Of a stretch of DNA of 51,534 nucleotides, positions 35,835 to 44,684 are shown in pieces (position 1 is the first letter of the stretch; every line of letters begins with the position of its first letter). The notes under the pieces were generated by a model. The model was given only the letters and a program-made list of their open reading frames with translations. It did no database searches and had not been told where the DNA came from. The DNA is from an uncultured Clostridia bacterium. Its GTDB lineage: Bacteria; Bacillota; Clostridia; TANB77; CAG-508. The position numbers and the translations under genes are program-made. The stretch is taken from positions 1-51,534 of the forward strand of contig CALXUC010000008.1 of NCBI GenBank assembly GCA_944391575.1, read 5' to 3'.

Positions 35835-36905
35835 ATGGATAATAAAGTAAAAGTATGTCTAATTGGTTCTGGATTTGTTGGAAAAAAGCACGCTGCAGCA
35901 TATAGAAATCAAAGTGATGCAAAGTTACAGGTTGTATGTGACACAAATGAAGATTCAGCAAAACTAGTGGCAGAAGAGTACGGTTTTGAAAGAGTAGAAA
36001 CAAATTGGTATAAGGCAGTGGTTGCAGAAGATGTAGATCTTGTTTGCGTTTGTGTTCCAAATAATCTACATTTTGAGATAGTTTCAGAGGCCATTAAACA
36101 TAGAAAACATATTAGTTGTGAAAAGCCCCTAGGTTTAAATAGTAGTGAGTCGGAAAAACTTGTATTGCTTGCAAAAGAAAAAGGAATAGTTGCAGATTGT
36201 TGCTATAATATAATTCGCATTCCCGCAATTACATACGCAAAAAAAATAATTAGTTCGGGAGATTTAGGAAAAATAGTTTGTTTTCGTGGAAAGTATGATA
36301 ATGATAGATTGGCTGATCCCAATATTACTTTTGAGTGGAGAATGTTAAAGAAAAATTCAATAGGTGGTTCACTTTGTGATTTAGCAATTAATATTTTGGC
36401 AGTGTCACAATTTTTAGTGGGAGATATTGTGTCCGTATGTGGAATGACCGATATTATTCATTTGAAAAGGAAAGATTCTAATGGAAATTTAATTGATGTT
36501 GAGAATGATGATATTGCCCAATTTATTTGTTCATACCAAAATGGAGCTATGGGATATATTTCATCCAATCGCGTAGCACCAGGAAGTAAGCAGGATATGC
36601 AATTTGAAATTCAATTTACAAAAGGAGCCATTAGATTTTCTATGGAACGAATGAATGAAATTCAAATCTATAAATCCGGTGAAAATGGTTTTTCGACTGT
36701 TATTTCGGACAAACAAGGTTGGTTTTGCATTGGATATGAAGAATTAAAAACATTGGATGCTCAAGTAATGTTAAATAATATAAAAAATAAAGCATGTCCT
36801 GATACTGATTTTCGTTTTGCTACCAAAATCGACTATGTGATTGAAAGTGCATTGGAGTCAGCAATTAAAAGGACATGGATAAATGTTAAATCCTATTCTT
36901 TATAA
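35835..36905 (+). CDS. Gfo/Idh/MocA family oxidoreductase (second copy)
   Basis: A 356-residue NAD(P)-dependent oxidoreductase. KVCLIGSGFVGKKHAAAYRN is the Rossmann start, ISCEKPLGLNSSESEKL holds the catalytic EKP, and KKNSIGGSLCDLAINILAVS is the family C-terminal helix. It is longer than and not closely similar to the copy at 29521, so not a recent duplicate. The ATG at 35835 sits behind GGAGG. It is the last gene of the cluster; a 9-bp hairpin follows at 36958. Confidence 0.88.
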   Translation: MDNKVKVCLIGSGFVGKKHAAAYRNQSDAKLQVVCDTNEDSAKLVAEEYGFERVETNWYKAVVAEDVDLVCVCVPNNLHFEIVSEAIKHRKHISCEKPLGLNSSESEKLVLLAKEKGIVADCCYNIIRIPAITYAKKIISSGDLGKIVCFRGKYDNDRLADPNITFEWRMLKKNSIGGSLCDLAINILAVSQFLVGDIVSVCGMTDIIHLKRKDSNGNLIDVENDDIAQFICSYQNGAMGYISSNRVAPGSKQDMQFEIQFTKGAIRFSMERMNEIQIYKSGENGFSTVISDKQGWFCIGYEELKTLDAQVMLNNIKNKACPDTDFRFATKIDYVIESALESAIKRTWINVKSYSL

Positions 36906-36957
36906 CAAATAGAATAGTATTAGGGCAAAAGAATAAGGAAAATTTATAAAAAAGATT

Positions 36958-36978
36958 AACTATTATAAAATAATAGTT
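36958..36978 (+). terminator. Short hairpin after the cluster, possible terminator
   Basis: AACTATTAT (36958-36966) pairs with ATAATAGTT (36970-36978) across a 3-nt loop; the following T-tract is poor. The stretch 36979-37211 otherwise holds only the PHP promoter (TTGTAA, 16 bp, TATAAT at 37170-37175). Confidence 0.45.
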
Positions 36979-37211
36979 GGGTATTTTACTTTAAATGCTA
37001 TAAATTTCAAAGAAAAAAGAGACTTTGACAGAGAGGAATAATTCAATTATTTAAAGCAAAACTATTATTATGATTGGAAATTTTGAAAATATAGCTTTCT
37101 AAAATACAATTTATATGTATAATAATTAAATAAGAAAAACTAAACAGTTGTAATTTTTTTTAAGTATGTTATAATTTTGAACAGAAATATTATTTAAAAG
37201 GAGTGATATTT

Positions 37212-38090
37212 ATGATAGATATACATATGCATACAATATATTCAGATGGAGATAAAACGGTAGAAGAAATATTGAAAATGTGTGAAGAAAAAGATTTAGA
37301 ATATGCATCAATAACTGATCATAACACATGTAAACAATATGAAGATGAGGCTTTAAATAAGAATATTTTTACAGGAAAGATAATAAAGGGTGTTGAAATG
37401 AATGCAACATTTAAAAACAAAAAAATAGAAGTTTTGGGTTATAAGATAAAAGATACTAAAATAATAGAAGAATGGTCGCAAAAATTTTTTTCAAACGAAG
37501 TTTTAAGAAAGCAACAAGAAGAGGCAAAAAGAAAATTATTAGATGTATGCGATAAAAAGGGTCTTGTATATGATGAGAATAAAATAGAGAAAAATATTCC
37601 TTTAACTGATTACATAACAATATATATATATAAAGAATTGATGAGACATGAAGAAAATTATGAAATACTTGGAGAGTTTACAGAGTCACTAAATGTTTTT
37701 ATAAGAAAAGGATTGATGAATCCGGATAGTGAATATTATACTGGTTCAGATAATGTCCCAAAGCCACAATATAAAGATGTTATAGACGTAATACATAAAG
37801 CAGGAGGATTAGCTTTTCTAGCACATCCATTTGAATATAGGTTTGATAATACAATAGATTTTATAGATGAACTCCGAAAAGAAAAAGAACTAAATGGAAT
37901 CGAGTGCTTTCATCCATCCGCTAATGAAAATGAAATGTTAAGTTTAATTGAATATGCGAAAAAGAATAATTTATATATTAGTGGTGGAAGCGACTATCAT
38001 GGGAAGAAAAAACCAGATGTAGAAATAGGAACTGGTAAAGGAAACTTAAATATACCTAAAGAAATAATAGAAGAATGGGTTAATTTGTAG
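37212..38090 (+). CDS. PHP-domain phosphoesterase
   Basis: A 292-residue PHP (polymerase and histidinol phosphatase) protein. Metal ligands appear as MIDIHMHTIYSDGDKTVEEI (His4, His6, Asp11), SITDHNTCKQYEDEA (Asp/His), GLAFLAHPFEY and the final GGSDYHGKKKPD. Closest in layout to RNase AM / 3',5'-nucleoside bisphosphate phosphatase proteins, which act on small phosphorylated nucleotides. The ATG at 37212 is preferred (AAAGGAG at 8 nt) over the overlapping GTG at 37203. It lies inside the 34-bp repeats but has its own promoter and terminator. Confidence 0.85.
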   Translation: MIDIHMHTIYSDGDKTVEEILKMCEEKDLEYASITDHNTCKQYEDEALNKNIFTGKIIKGVEMNATFKNKKIEVLGYKIKDTKIIEEWSQKFFSNEVLRKQQEEAKRKLLDVCDKKGLVYDENKIEKNIPLTDYITIYIYKELMRHEENYEILGEFTESLNVFIRKGLMNPDSEYYTGSDNVPKPQYKDVIDVIHKAGGLAFLAHPFEYRFDNTIDFIDELRKEKELNGIECFHPSANENEMLSLIEYAKKNNLYISGGSDYHGKKKPDVEIGTGKGNLNIPKEIIEEWVNL

Positions 38091-38108
38091 AAATGATATA
38101 TATAAATT

Positions 38109-38151
38109 AAAAAAGAAACTCTGTATAGTAGTAATACAAAGTTTCTTTTTT
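38109..38151 (+). terminator. Terminator of the PHP gene
   Basis: AAAAAAGAAACTCTGTAT pairs with ATACAAAGTTTCTTTTTT with one mismatch across a 7-nt loop. Confidence 0.88.
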
Positions 38152-38249
38152 TAAAAGTTTATAAATAGTAAAGAATGTTTAAAAACATAATTCATTTTAA
38201 TCTATTTCACATTATACAAAATCATAATATGTAGAGCCTTGATAATACT

Positions 38250-38525
38250 TTACATTTTTTTTAATTCAATACCATATTTTATACCTAGAGAATATAACAA
38301 AGCGTTTGTATAAGATTCTAATTCGCCTTGAATAAGAGATAACTTTCTAAATGTTTCTCGATCCTCTTCTGATAATTTTTCAAAAAGAACATCTGTAAGT
38401 TTTAACATTTCATCCTCTAATTTTTTAAATTCTTCTAATTGCTCTAAAGAATGATAATGTGCATTTAAAACATCAGAAACTTCAAAAAGATGATTCTCTG
38501 AGAATAAAATTTTATCATTATTCAT
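38250..38525 (-). CDS. Small protein, DUF6809-like
   Basis: A 91-residue, acidic, largely helical protein. The helix LEEFKKLEDEMLKLTDVLFE followed by KLSEEDRETFRKLSLIQGEL and a C-terminal LLYSLGIKYGIELKK resembles the small DUF6809 proteins found in Clostridia and their mobile elements; role unknown. It overlaps the end of the SpoVT-like fragment by 8 nt with AGGAGG ahead of its ATG, so the two were one transcription unit before the 5' part was lost. Confidence 0.6.
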   Translation of the reverse strand: MNNDKILFSENHLFEVSDVLNAHYHSLEQLEEFKKLEDEMLKLTDVLFEKLSEEDRETFRKLSLIQGELESYTNALLYSLGIKYGIELKKM

Positions 38526-38918
38526 TTACACATTCCTCCTTTCTGTAATTTTTGTTAATTTGTTTAATAAAATATTCTATAATAAATTCTTGAGTTTGTT
38601 TTGCATATTTTATATGTTCTTTACTAACTTCTTTATTAAAACTTGTAAATATTAGAGTTCCGTGTATATGATCGTCAAACCATATTGGAAAAATAATTTC
38701 TGAATTCCAATTAATATTCAAAGAAGTATCTTCAAATATTGGTATAATTTTACTTTTTTCGTTGATAATAATAAAAGATTCTGAACAATTAGAAATTTCC
38801 ATATCTAATATTATTCGTAGAAGTTGCTTACTAATTGCATTATCAAACTTCATAAAATCCTTATCACAAACACATTTTACGTTATCTAAATCAGTAATAT
38901 AAACACAAGATTTGCTAA
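38518..38918 (-). pseudogene. SpoVT-like GAF domain gene, 5' end lost to an IS insertion
   Basis: Only the C-terminal GAF-like half of a SpoVT/AbrB-type sporulation regulator remains. The frame reads KSCVYITDLDNVKCVCDKDF (compare the start of the SpoVT GAF domain), then FDNAISKQLLRIILDMEISN, PIWFDDHIHGTLIFTSF and KQTQEFIIEYFIKQ. It is open upstream through 38918 and then runs into the transposase remnant. The AbrB DNA-binding domain is absent and not found on the far side of the insertion. A shorter product could start at ATG 38853 (111 residues), but no good ribosome site is visible. Confidence 0.7.
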
Positions 38919-39647
38919 TTAAATGATGCTACAGGTGAAATTTTAGCTGGATGGTTTATGCCTAATGAATGTCTAGAAGGTTATTGTTATATGCTTAAAA
39001 TTTTAGTTCAAAAATATGGTATATCTGAAAATATATATTCTGATAAGCATACAATATTTAAGAGCCCTGTAGACGAGAATTTGACTCGATTTGGGCGTAT
39101 GTGTGAAGAATTTGGTATTAATATGATTTTTGAAGAAACAGCAGAAGCTAAAGGAAAAGTAGAAAAGAAAAATGATACTATTCAAGAAAGATTAATAAAT
39201 GATATTAAACGTTATCAAATCAAAACCTACACTGAGCTTAACAAATTCTTTAATGAAAAATATAGTGATTACTTAAATCATAAATTTTCATATCCGCCCA
39301 AAGAAAATGAACCTGCTTTTGAACCAATAGATAGTAATTTTGACTTTAGTAATATTCTTTGTATTAAAGAAAAAAGGAAAATTTTAGATGGCTGTGTTTT
39401 TTCATATTCTAATAATTATTACCAATTGTTTGATGAAAATGGTGTAATAATTAAAATTTTCAAAGGTACTGATATAACTGTAATGGAAGATATATTTGAC
39501 CATACAATTAGAGCAGAATATCGAAAAAAAGTTTATTCTACTAGGAAAATCGCAGGACATAGACAAGACACAGTAAAAAGGCAACAAAAAATTCAAAATC
39601 AAAAAGAACTTGATGAATACTTGAATTTACAAAATCGAAATAGCTAA
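38919..39647 (+). pseudogene. IS1202/ISNCY-type transposase, 3' part only
   Basis: C-terminal part of a DDE (rve-type) transposase. It reads DATGEILAGWFMPNECLEGY, then KYGISENIYSDKHTIFKSP (second Asp), and EAKGKVEKKNDTIQERLIND (the Glu), followed by the beta-rich C-terminal domain (GCVFSYSNNYYQLFDENGV) and a basic tail. The N-terminal helix-turn-helix and first catalytic Asp are missing, so it cannot be active. It cuts the SpoVT-like gene. The bases 39648-39837 hold no gene and probably include the element's right end. Confidence 0.8.
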
Positions 39648-39837
39648 GTTATATGTTGTCAATGAAAGAAACGTATAAAACGACATACTCCTTGGTTCAG
39701 CTTCTTTATGCCGTTTCTGTAATTGTACAACATGATGCAAATTTATAATTTTGTAAAGGTGGTTAATCACATAATTTGTGATAAGCACTTTAGTTACTTT
39801 ATAAATTGTAAACCGGACATTTCTGAAAGTCTTTAAC

Positions 39838-39871
39838 AGATGTGAATGAAATTTTTCTAATTTACAAATTA
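39838..39871 (+). repeat. Right copy of the 34-bp direct repeat
   Basis: Identical to 27640-27673. It overlaps the last codons and stop of the Ig-like gene (39862-40308, minus strand), the position expected for an attachment or target site at a gene's 3' end. Confidence 0.9.
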
Positions 39872-40308
39872 AAATAAACCGTTACACCTTTATAGTATTG
39901 TTTATTATCATAATTAGAATTAAATTCAAAGTCTATACGGTATATGCCAGGCTCTAATTCACCATATTTTTTACTCCAATCTAATGCTTCTTCATGAGTA
40001 CTTGGAATACTTGAATCCATATGAGTTTTTGTAATAGTACTAGATTCTGGTAAAGTATCTAATTCCATCCATCTAGAATTTTCAGTAGCTTTTGTAAAAA
40101 TAGTGTATTCATCAAATATTTTATTATCAGCAAGAAAATTATCGCTTTTCATAATAAAAGTAGCACCTGTAGATGTTAATGTACCTTCTTTAATTGAAAT
40201 ATTTACATTATTCCAATTTTGATTAGTAATAGCTGAATAGATAATCCATGCAAGCTGACAAATTATTATTAAAATCAATATTACAATTAAAATTTTACTT
40301 TTCTTCAT
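39862..40308 (-). CDS. Membrane-anchored Ig-like domain protein, copy 1
   Basis: A 148-residue protein with one N-terminal membrane anchor (ILIVILILIIICQLAWIIYS, about residues 6-25) and an external beta-sandwich of about 115 residues. VNISIKEGTLTSTGATFIMK and the C-terminal GELEPGIYRIDFEFN resemble bacterial Ig-like Big_14 domains. The role is unknown; such domains occur in surface or lipoprotein-like proteins. It lies 36 nt downstream of a paralogue. The last codons fall in the 34-bp repeat. Confidence 0.7.
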   Translation of the reverse strand: MKKSKILIVILILIIICQLAWIIYSAITNQNWNNVNISIKEGTLTSTGATFIMKSDNFLADNKIFDEYTIFTKATENSRWMELDTLPESSTITKTHMDSSIPSTHEEALDWSKKYGELEPGIYRIDFEFNSNYDNKQYYKGVTVYFNL

Positions 40309-40344
40309 ACAAAATTCATTCCTTTCTTTGTTGAATTAAATTTA

Positions 40345-40794
40345 TTATTGTAAAGTAAATTCTACAGGTATTATTACTTTAGTATCTATACCTTTATTTT
40401 GAGAGTTAAATATAAGGTCTATGCGATATGTTCCAGAATCTAATTCGCCATATGTATCTTCCCAACTTAAAAATTCTTCATAAGTATATAAGATTTTAGG
40501 TTCTGAAAATGTTGGAGTAAGATTGTCAATACGATTTGTTGCTAATTCTGGTACTTGGATCCAATTATTTCCATCGTTTTTATAAATATTGTAATCGTCA
40601 ATTAAATAATCAGTAGCAATTAAATTTTTATTTTCTATTATAAAAGTAGCTCCTGTATAAGTTAAAGTATTATCTTTTATAGAAATATTAACTTTATTCC
40701 AATTAGGATTTGTTAATTGTAAGTGAATAATCCATACAGAAAGTAAAATTATTATTAAAATTAATGCTATAATTAAAATTATATTTTTTTTCAT
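40345..40794 (-). CDS. Membrane-anchored Ig-like domain protein, copy 2
   Basis: A 149-residue paralogue of the next gene. NIILIIALILIIILLSVWII is the membrane anchor, then NWNKVNISIKDNTLTYTGAT and a C-terminal GELDSGTYRIDLIFNSQ, aligning with copy 1 throughout. The ATG at 40794 is preferred over 40800 and a GTG at 40803, which crowd the AAGGTG. A promoter (TTGCAA, 17 bp, TATAAT) lies on the minus strand just upstream. Confidence 0.7.
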   Translation of the reverse strand: MKKNIILIIALILIIILLSVWIIHLQLTNPNWNKVNISIKDNTLTYTGATFIIENKNLIATDYLIDDYNIYKNDGNNWIQVPELATNRIDNLTPTFSEPKILYTYEEFLSWEDTYGELDSGTYRIDLIFNSQNKGIDTKVIIPVEFTLQ

Positions 40795-40856
40795 ATACAT
40801 CACCTTAGAAGGATTATAGCATATAAAAAAAGACTTTGCAAATATCTATAAAATTG

Positions 40857-40885
40857 TTTACAAAAAAGTTAAGTAATGGTATAAT
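40857..40885 (+). promoter_or_regulatory. Sigma-A promoter of the LiaF-like/ABC operon
   Basis: TTTACA (40857-40862), 17 bp, TATAAT (40880-40885). Confidence 0.82.
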
Positions 40886-40924
40886 AGTTGTGGCAAAAAA
40901 ATAAATAGAAAAAGGAGAGTAGTT

Positions 40925-41608
40925 ATGAAAAAAATAGGAAATATTTTGTGGGGAATTGTGTTAATTGTAATAGGCTTGATAATAGGAGGAAATGCACTAG
41001 GTATTACAAATATTAACATATTTTTTGATGGCTGGTGGACATTGATTATAATAATTCCATGTTTTATAGGATTATTTAAAGAAAGAGAAAAAACAGGAAA
41101 TATTATTGGACTATTAATAGGAATTGTTTTACTTTTAATGTGCCAAGACGTTTTAGATTTTGATTTAGTATGGAAATTATTACTGCCTGCTATTTTAGTT
41201 GCGATAGGTATTTCAATGATTTTTAAAGATGTAATTGGTGGAAAAGTAAATAAAGAAATTAAAAAATTAGATGAAAAAAGAAATGGAGAAAATCAATATT
41301 GCGCAACATTTTCTGAACAAAATGTTAATTTCAACGGTGAAAATTTCAAAGGAGCTGATTTAACAGCAGTATTTGGTGGAGTTAAATGTGATTTAAGAAA
41401 TGCAATTATAGATTCAGATGTTGTTATTAATGCAAGTAGCATCTTTGGTGGTATTGATATATATGTACCTTCTAATGTAAAAGTAAAAGTAAAATCTAAT
41501 TCAATTTTTGGAGGAGTTTCTAATAAGGCATATAATCAACCGGAAGAAAATAGCAAAACTATTTATATAAATGGAAAAGCTTTATTTGGAGGTGTTGAAA
41601 TAAAATGA
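40925..41608 (+). CDS. LiaF-like cell-envelope stress protein
   Basis: A 227-residue membrane protein. Four hydrophobic helices in the first 100 residues (ILWGIVLIVIGLIIGGNALG, WWTLIIIIPCFIGLF, GLLIGIVLLLMCQDVL, KLLLPAILVAIGISMIF) are followed by a beta-helical LiaF-type C-terminal domain with repeating FGGVK, FGGI, FGGVS and FGGVEI motifs. LiaF of Bacillus restrains the LiaRS two-component system; no such system is encoded here, so a direct envelope role or a distant partner is possible. First gene of an operon; overlaps the next by 4 nt. Confidence 0.8.
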   Translation: MKKIGNILWGIVLIVIGLIIGGNALGITNINIFFDGWWTLIIIIPCFIGLFKEREKTGNIIGLLIGIVLLLMCQDVLDFDLVWKLLLPAILVAIGISMIFKDVIGGKVNKEIKKLDEKRNGENQYCATFSEQNVNFNGENFKGADLTAVFGGVKCDLRNAIIDSDVVINASSIFGGIDIYVPSNVKVKVKSNSIFGGVSNKAYNQPEENSKTIYINGKALFGGVEIK

Positions 41609-42492
41609 CAACTGCTCAAAAAATAATAAAATATTTTGCTATAGCATTTGCTATATTTTTAATAATAAGCATAATATCATTAATTCTATTTGGAGTTTAT
41701 GCATTATCAGGTGTTTTAGGTTTAAAAGATAATAGTAAAATAGATATAAGTGGTAATATGCAAACTGTGGATTTTGGAAGTGTAACTAGTGGCGACAATA
41801 ATTCAGGAAATAGTATAAATAATTCAGAACAAACAGTAAATATAGCAGATATAACATCATTAGATATAGAAGTTAAGTATACAAATTTGATTATTAGAAA
41901 TGGAGATACTTTCCGTTACGAAACAAATAATGATAATATTGTATATAGACAAAGCAATAATAACACCTTAAAAATAGAAGAAAAGCATAGTTGGACTTTA
42001 GGTAATACTCAAAGTGATTTAGTAATTTATATACCTGAAAATTTTAACTTAAATAAAATAAATATAGAAGCAGGTGCAGGAAAAGTAGAAATAGAAAACT
42101 TAAATGCAGAATCTCTAGACCTAGAATTAGGTGCCGGAGAAGCAAGTATATCTAATTTAAATGTGACTAGTCGTTGTAAATTAGAAGGTGGAGCCGGAAG
42201 GTTAAATGTTTTAAATGGCAATTTAAACAATTTAGATTTAGATATGGGAATGGGTGAAGTTAATATAAATGCATTAATTACAGGAAATAGTGATATAGAC
42301 GCAGGAATAGGTACTTTAAATTTAAACTTGCAAGGTTCTAAAGCAGATTATAGAATTAGATTAGATAAAGGTATAGGCAATATTAGAATAAATGGAGAAA
42401 ACATTTCAAACGGTTCTACATACGGAGAAGGTGCAAACCTTATTAAGATAGATGATGGAATTGGAAATATTAATATCACTGTAAATGAATAA
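41605..42492 (+). CDS. DUF4097 beta-helix protein, membrane-anchored
   Basis: A 295-residue protein with an N-terminal membrane segment (IAFAIFLIISIISLILFGVY) and a DUF4097-type right-handed beta-helix. The repeats follow NINIEAGAGKVEIENL, LDLELGAGEASISNL and LDMGMGEVNINALI, continuing to GIGNINITVNE. It is probably external and polymer-like in structure. Coupled to the LiaF-like gene by ATGA overlap and followed by an ABC transporter, an association common in envelope-stress modules. Confidence 0.8.
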   Translation: MTTAQKIIKYFAIAFAIFLIISIISLILFGVYALSGVLGLKDNSKIDISGNMQTVDFGSVTSGDNNSGNSINNSEQTVNIADITSLDIEVKYTNLIIRNGDTFRYETNNDNIVYRQSNNNTLKIEEKHSWTLGNTQSDLVIYIPENFNLNKINIEAGAGKVEIENLNAESLDLELGAGEASISNLNVTSRCKLEGGAGRLNVLNGNLNNLDLDMGMGEVNINALITGNSDIDAGIGTLNLNLQGSKADYRIRLDKGIGNIRINGENISNGSTYGEGANLIKIDDGIGNINITVNE

Positions 42493-42512
42493 TATAAGAA
42501 AGGGTAATTAAA

Positions 42513-43406
42513 ATGAGTTTAGTATTAAAAAATGTATCAAAAACTTATGTAGGAAAAAAAGTTGTAGATAATATTTCATTTAGTTTAACAAAACCAGGTG
42601 TATACGGTTTACTAGGAACTAATGGAGCAGGTAAAACAACAACTATAAGAATGTTGTTAGGAATTATTAAAAAAGATAGTGGAGAAATTACTTGGAAAGG
42701 AAAAGCAGTAGACAGAGAACACGTAAATTTTGGATATTTACCAGAAGAAAGAGGGGTATATCCAAAAACTAAAATATTTGACCAATTAATGTATTTTGCA
42801 GAATTAAAAGGTATGAAAAAAGATAAAGCTGCAGAATCAATAAATAAATGGGCAAAAGAATTAAAAGTAGAAGAATATCTACAAATGCCAGCTGAAAAGC
42901 TTTCAAAAGGTAATCAACAAAAAATACAATTTATGACATCTATAATACATGATCCAGAATTAATAGTATTAGACGAACCATTTAGCGGTTTAGATCCAGT
43001 AAATTCAGAGATTATAAAAAATATTATTATAGATTTAGTAAGAAACGGAAAATATATTATAATGTCTTCACATCAAATGGCTTCTATAGAGGAATTTTGT
43101 AGTGAAATTTCAATATTGAATAAGGGTAAAACTGTACTACAAGGAAATTTAAAGGAAATAAAAGAAACATATCCTGCAAATAGAGTAGAAGTAAATGTAA
43201 ATCAAGATATTACAACGTATATTAAAGCCTTAGAATTAGAAGTAGAAAACGAAACTAATAATAATTATGTTATAAAAATATCAGAAGAAGAAAAAGCACA
43301 TAAATTATTAAATAATTTAATTAAAGATGGAATTCAAGTTGATAAATTTGAGATTAAAAAGCCAACTTTAAATGATATTTTTATAGAAAGAGTAGGTGAA
43401 GAATAA
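42513..43406 (+). CDS. ABC transporter ATP-binding protein (NatA-like)
   Basis: A 297-residue ABC ATPase: Walker A GLLGTNGAGKTTTIRMLLG (about 33-51), signature KLSKGNQQKIQF, Walker B LIVLDEPFSGLDPVNSEI, H-loop IIMSSHQMASIEEFC, and a C-terminal extension of about 80 residues as in exporters of the NatA/CcmA type. The start of the permease gene overlaps its stop (TAATG), so the two form one transporter. NatA-type pumps export sodium or drugs; the substrate here is unknown. Confidence 0.92.
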   Translation: MSLVLKNVSKTYVGKKVVDNISFSLTKPGVYGLLGTNGAGKTTTIRMLLGIIKKDSGEITWKGKAVDREHVNFGYLPEERGVYPKTKIFDQLMYFAELKGMKKDKAAESINKWAKELKVEEYLQMPAEKLSKGNQQKIQFMTSIIHDPELIVLDEPFSGLDPVNSEIIKNIIIDLVRNGKYIIMSSHQMASIEEFCSEISILNKGKTVLQGNLKEIKETYPANRVEVNVNQDITTYIKALELEVENETNNNYVIKISEEEKAHKLLNNLIKDGIQVDKFEIKKPTLNDIFIERVGEE

Positions 43407-44629
43407 TGAGAAATTTATTAACTGTAATAAAATTCACTATGAAAGATATGGCAAAAAGAAAATCTTTTATAGTTTCAACAATAATTATTTTAGTATTAAT
43501 AGTAATAGGATTTAATGTACCTAATATAATGAAAAGTATAAGCGGAGAAGATACTGAAGCAATATTATTAATTGTAGATAATGATAATGTATTTGAAGGT
43601 AATTTAGAAACATTAAAACAAGCAGACTTAGGATATGAAGTAGAAACTAGCAATAATTTAACATATGACGAAGTAAAAGTAAAAATAGAAAGTAAAGAAG
43701 TATCAGAAGCAATAATGATAGAAAAACAAGACGAGAATGTAAAAATAAGATACATAGTAGAAAATGCTACAATGATGGCACAAGTACCAGATAACATAGT
43801 TAATATGTTAAGCACATTATATTCAAATATGCAAATAAGTAAATTAGGCTTAACAGAAGCACAATTACAAACAATTACACCTAATTTTGAATTTTCATTA
43901 GAACAAACAGAAGAACAACAAGCTAGCGGAAATATATTAGTAATGATGTTAATGTCTATAGTACTATTTTATGCAATATATTTCTGTGCGTACCAAGTAT
44001 CAAGCTCAATAACAACAGAAAAAACATCAAAAATAATGGAAACATTAGTAACATCAACAAGCCCTAGAACAATAGTATTAGGAAAAACAATAGGAATTGG
44101 AATAGTAGGCTTAATACAACTGATATTAATTGTTGGAACAGCTTTAATAAGTGCAAAAGCATTCTTAGATCCAGAGTTACTAGAATCAGCATTAGATATG
44201 TCTAATATAACTCCATATTTAGGAATAATAACAATAGTGTACTTCATATTAGGATACTTTGCATACGCTTTATTATATGCATTAACAGGTTCAACAGTAA
44301 GCAAACCAGAAGATATACAATCAGCTAACACACCTGTAGCAATAGTAGCAGTAATAGGATTTTATTTAGCATACTTTACAATGATGAATCCAACAAGCGA
44401 ATTAAATGTATTTGCCTCATTATTCCCAGTATCATCACCATTCTGTATGCCATTTAGAATAATGATGGGATTAGCAAGTGGAACAGATGTAGCAATATCT
44501 ATAGCAATTTTAGTAGTTACAATATTAGTAATAGCAAAAGTTGCAATAAAAATATATTCAAATGCAATATTAAATTATGGTACGAAAATGAGCTTTAAAG
44601 ATATTGTAAATATGTATAAGAATAAGTAG
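43406..44629 (+). CDS. ABC transporter permease (ABC-2 / NatB-like)
   Basis: A 407-residue ABC-2 permease. One membrane helix near the N-terminus (FIVSTIIILVLIVIGFNVPN) is followed by a large extracellular domain (about residues 50-175) and five or six C-terminal helices (ILVMMLMSIVLFYAIYFCAY, GLIQLILIVGTALISAKAF, ILGYFAYALLYALTGSTVS and others). The cytoplasmic motif TEKTSKIMETLVTSTSPR is characteristic of NatB-type proteins. Last gene of the operon; the small RNA promoter follows 20 nt later. Confidence 0.9.
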   Translation: MRNLLTVIKFTMKDMAKRKSFIVSTIIILVLIVIGFNVPNIMKSISGEDTEAILLIVDNDNVFEGNLETLKQADLGYEVETSNNLTYDEVKVKIESKEVSEAIMIEKQDENVKIRYIVENATMMAQVPDNIVNMLSTLYSNMQISKLGLTEAQLQTITPNFEFSLEQTEEQQASGNILVMMLMSIVLFYAIYFCAYQVSSSITTEKTSKIMETLVTSTSPRTIVLGKTIGIGIVGLIQLILIVGTALISAKAFLDPELLESALDMSNITPYLGIITIVYFILGYFAYALLYALTGSTVSKPEDIQSANTPVAIVAVIGFYLAYFTMMNPTSELNVFASLFPVSSPFCMPFRIMMGLASGTDVAISIAILVVTILVIAKVAIKIYSNAILNYGTKMSFKDIVNMYKNK

Positions 44630-44649
44630 AAGCGCAAGAAATAAAACTA

Positions 44650-44678
44650 TTTACAAAAATGAATAAAAATGATATAAT
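44650..44678 (+). promoter_or_regulatory. Sigma-A promoter of the small RNA
   Basis: TTTACA (44650-44655), 17 bp, TATAAT (44673-44678); predicted start near 44685. Confidence 0.88.
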
Positions 44679-44684
44679 TAAAAT

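Noticed and set aside
27640..39871. The island as a complete integrative element
   Set aside because: No intact integrase, relaxase or excisionase is present inside; only transposase remnants. The repeats justify calling boundaries, not an active element.
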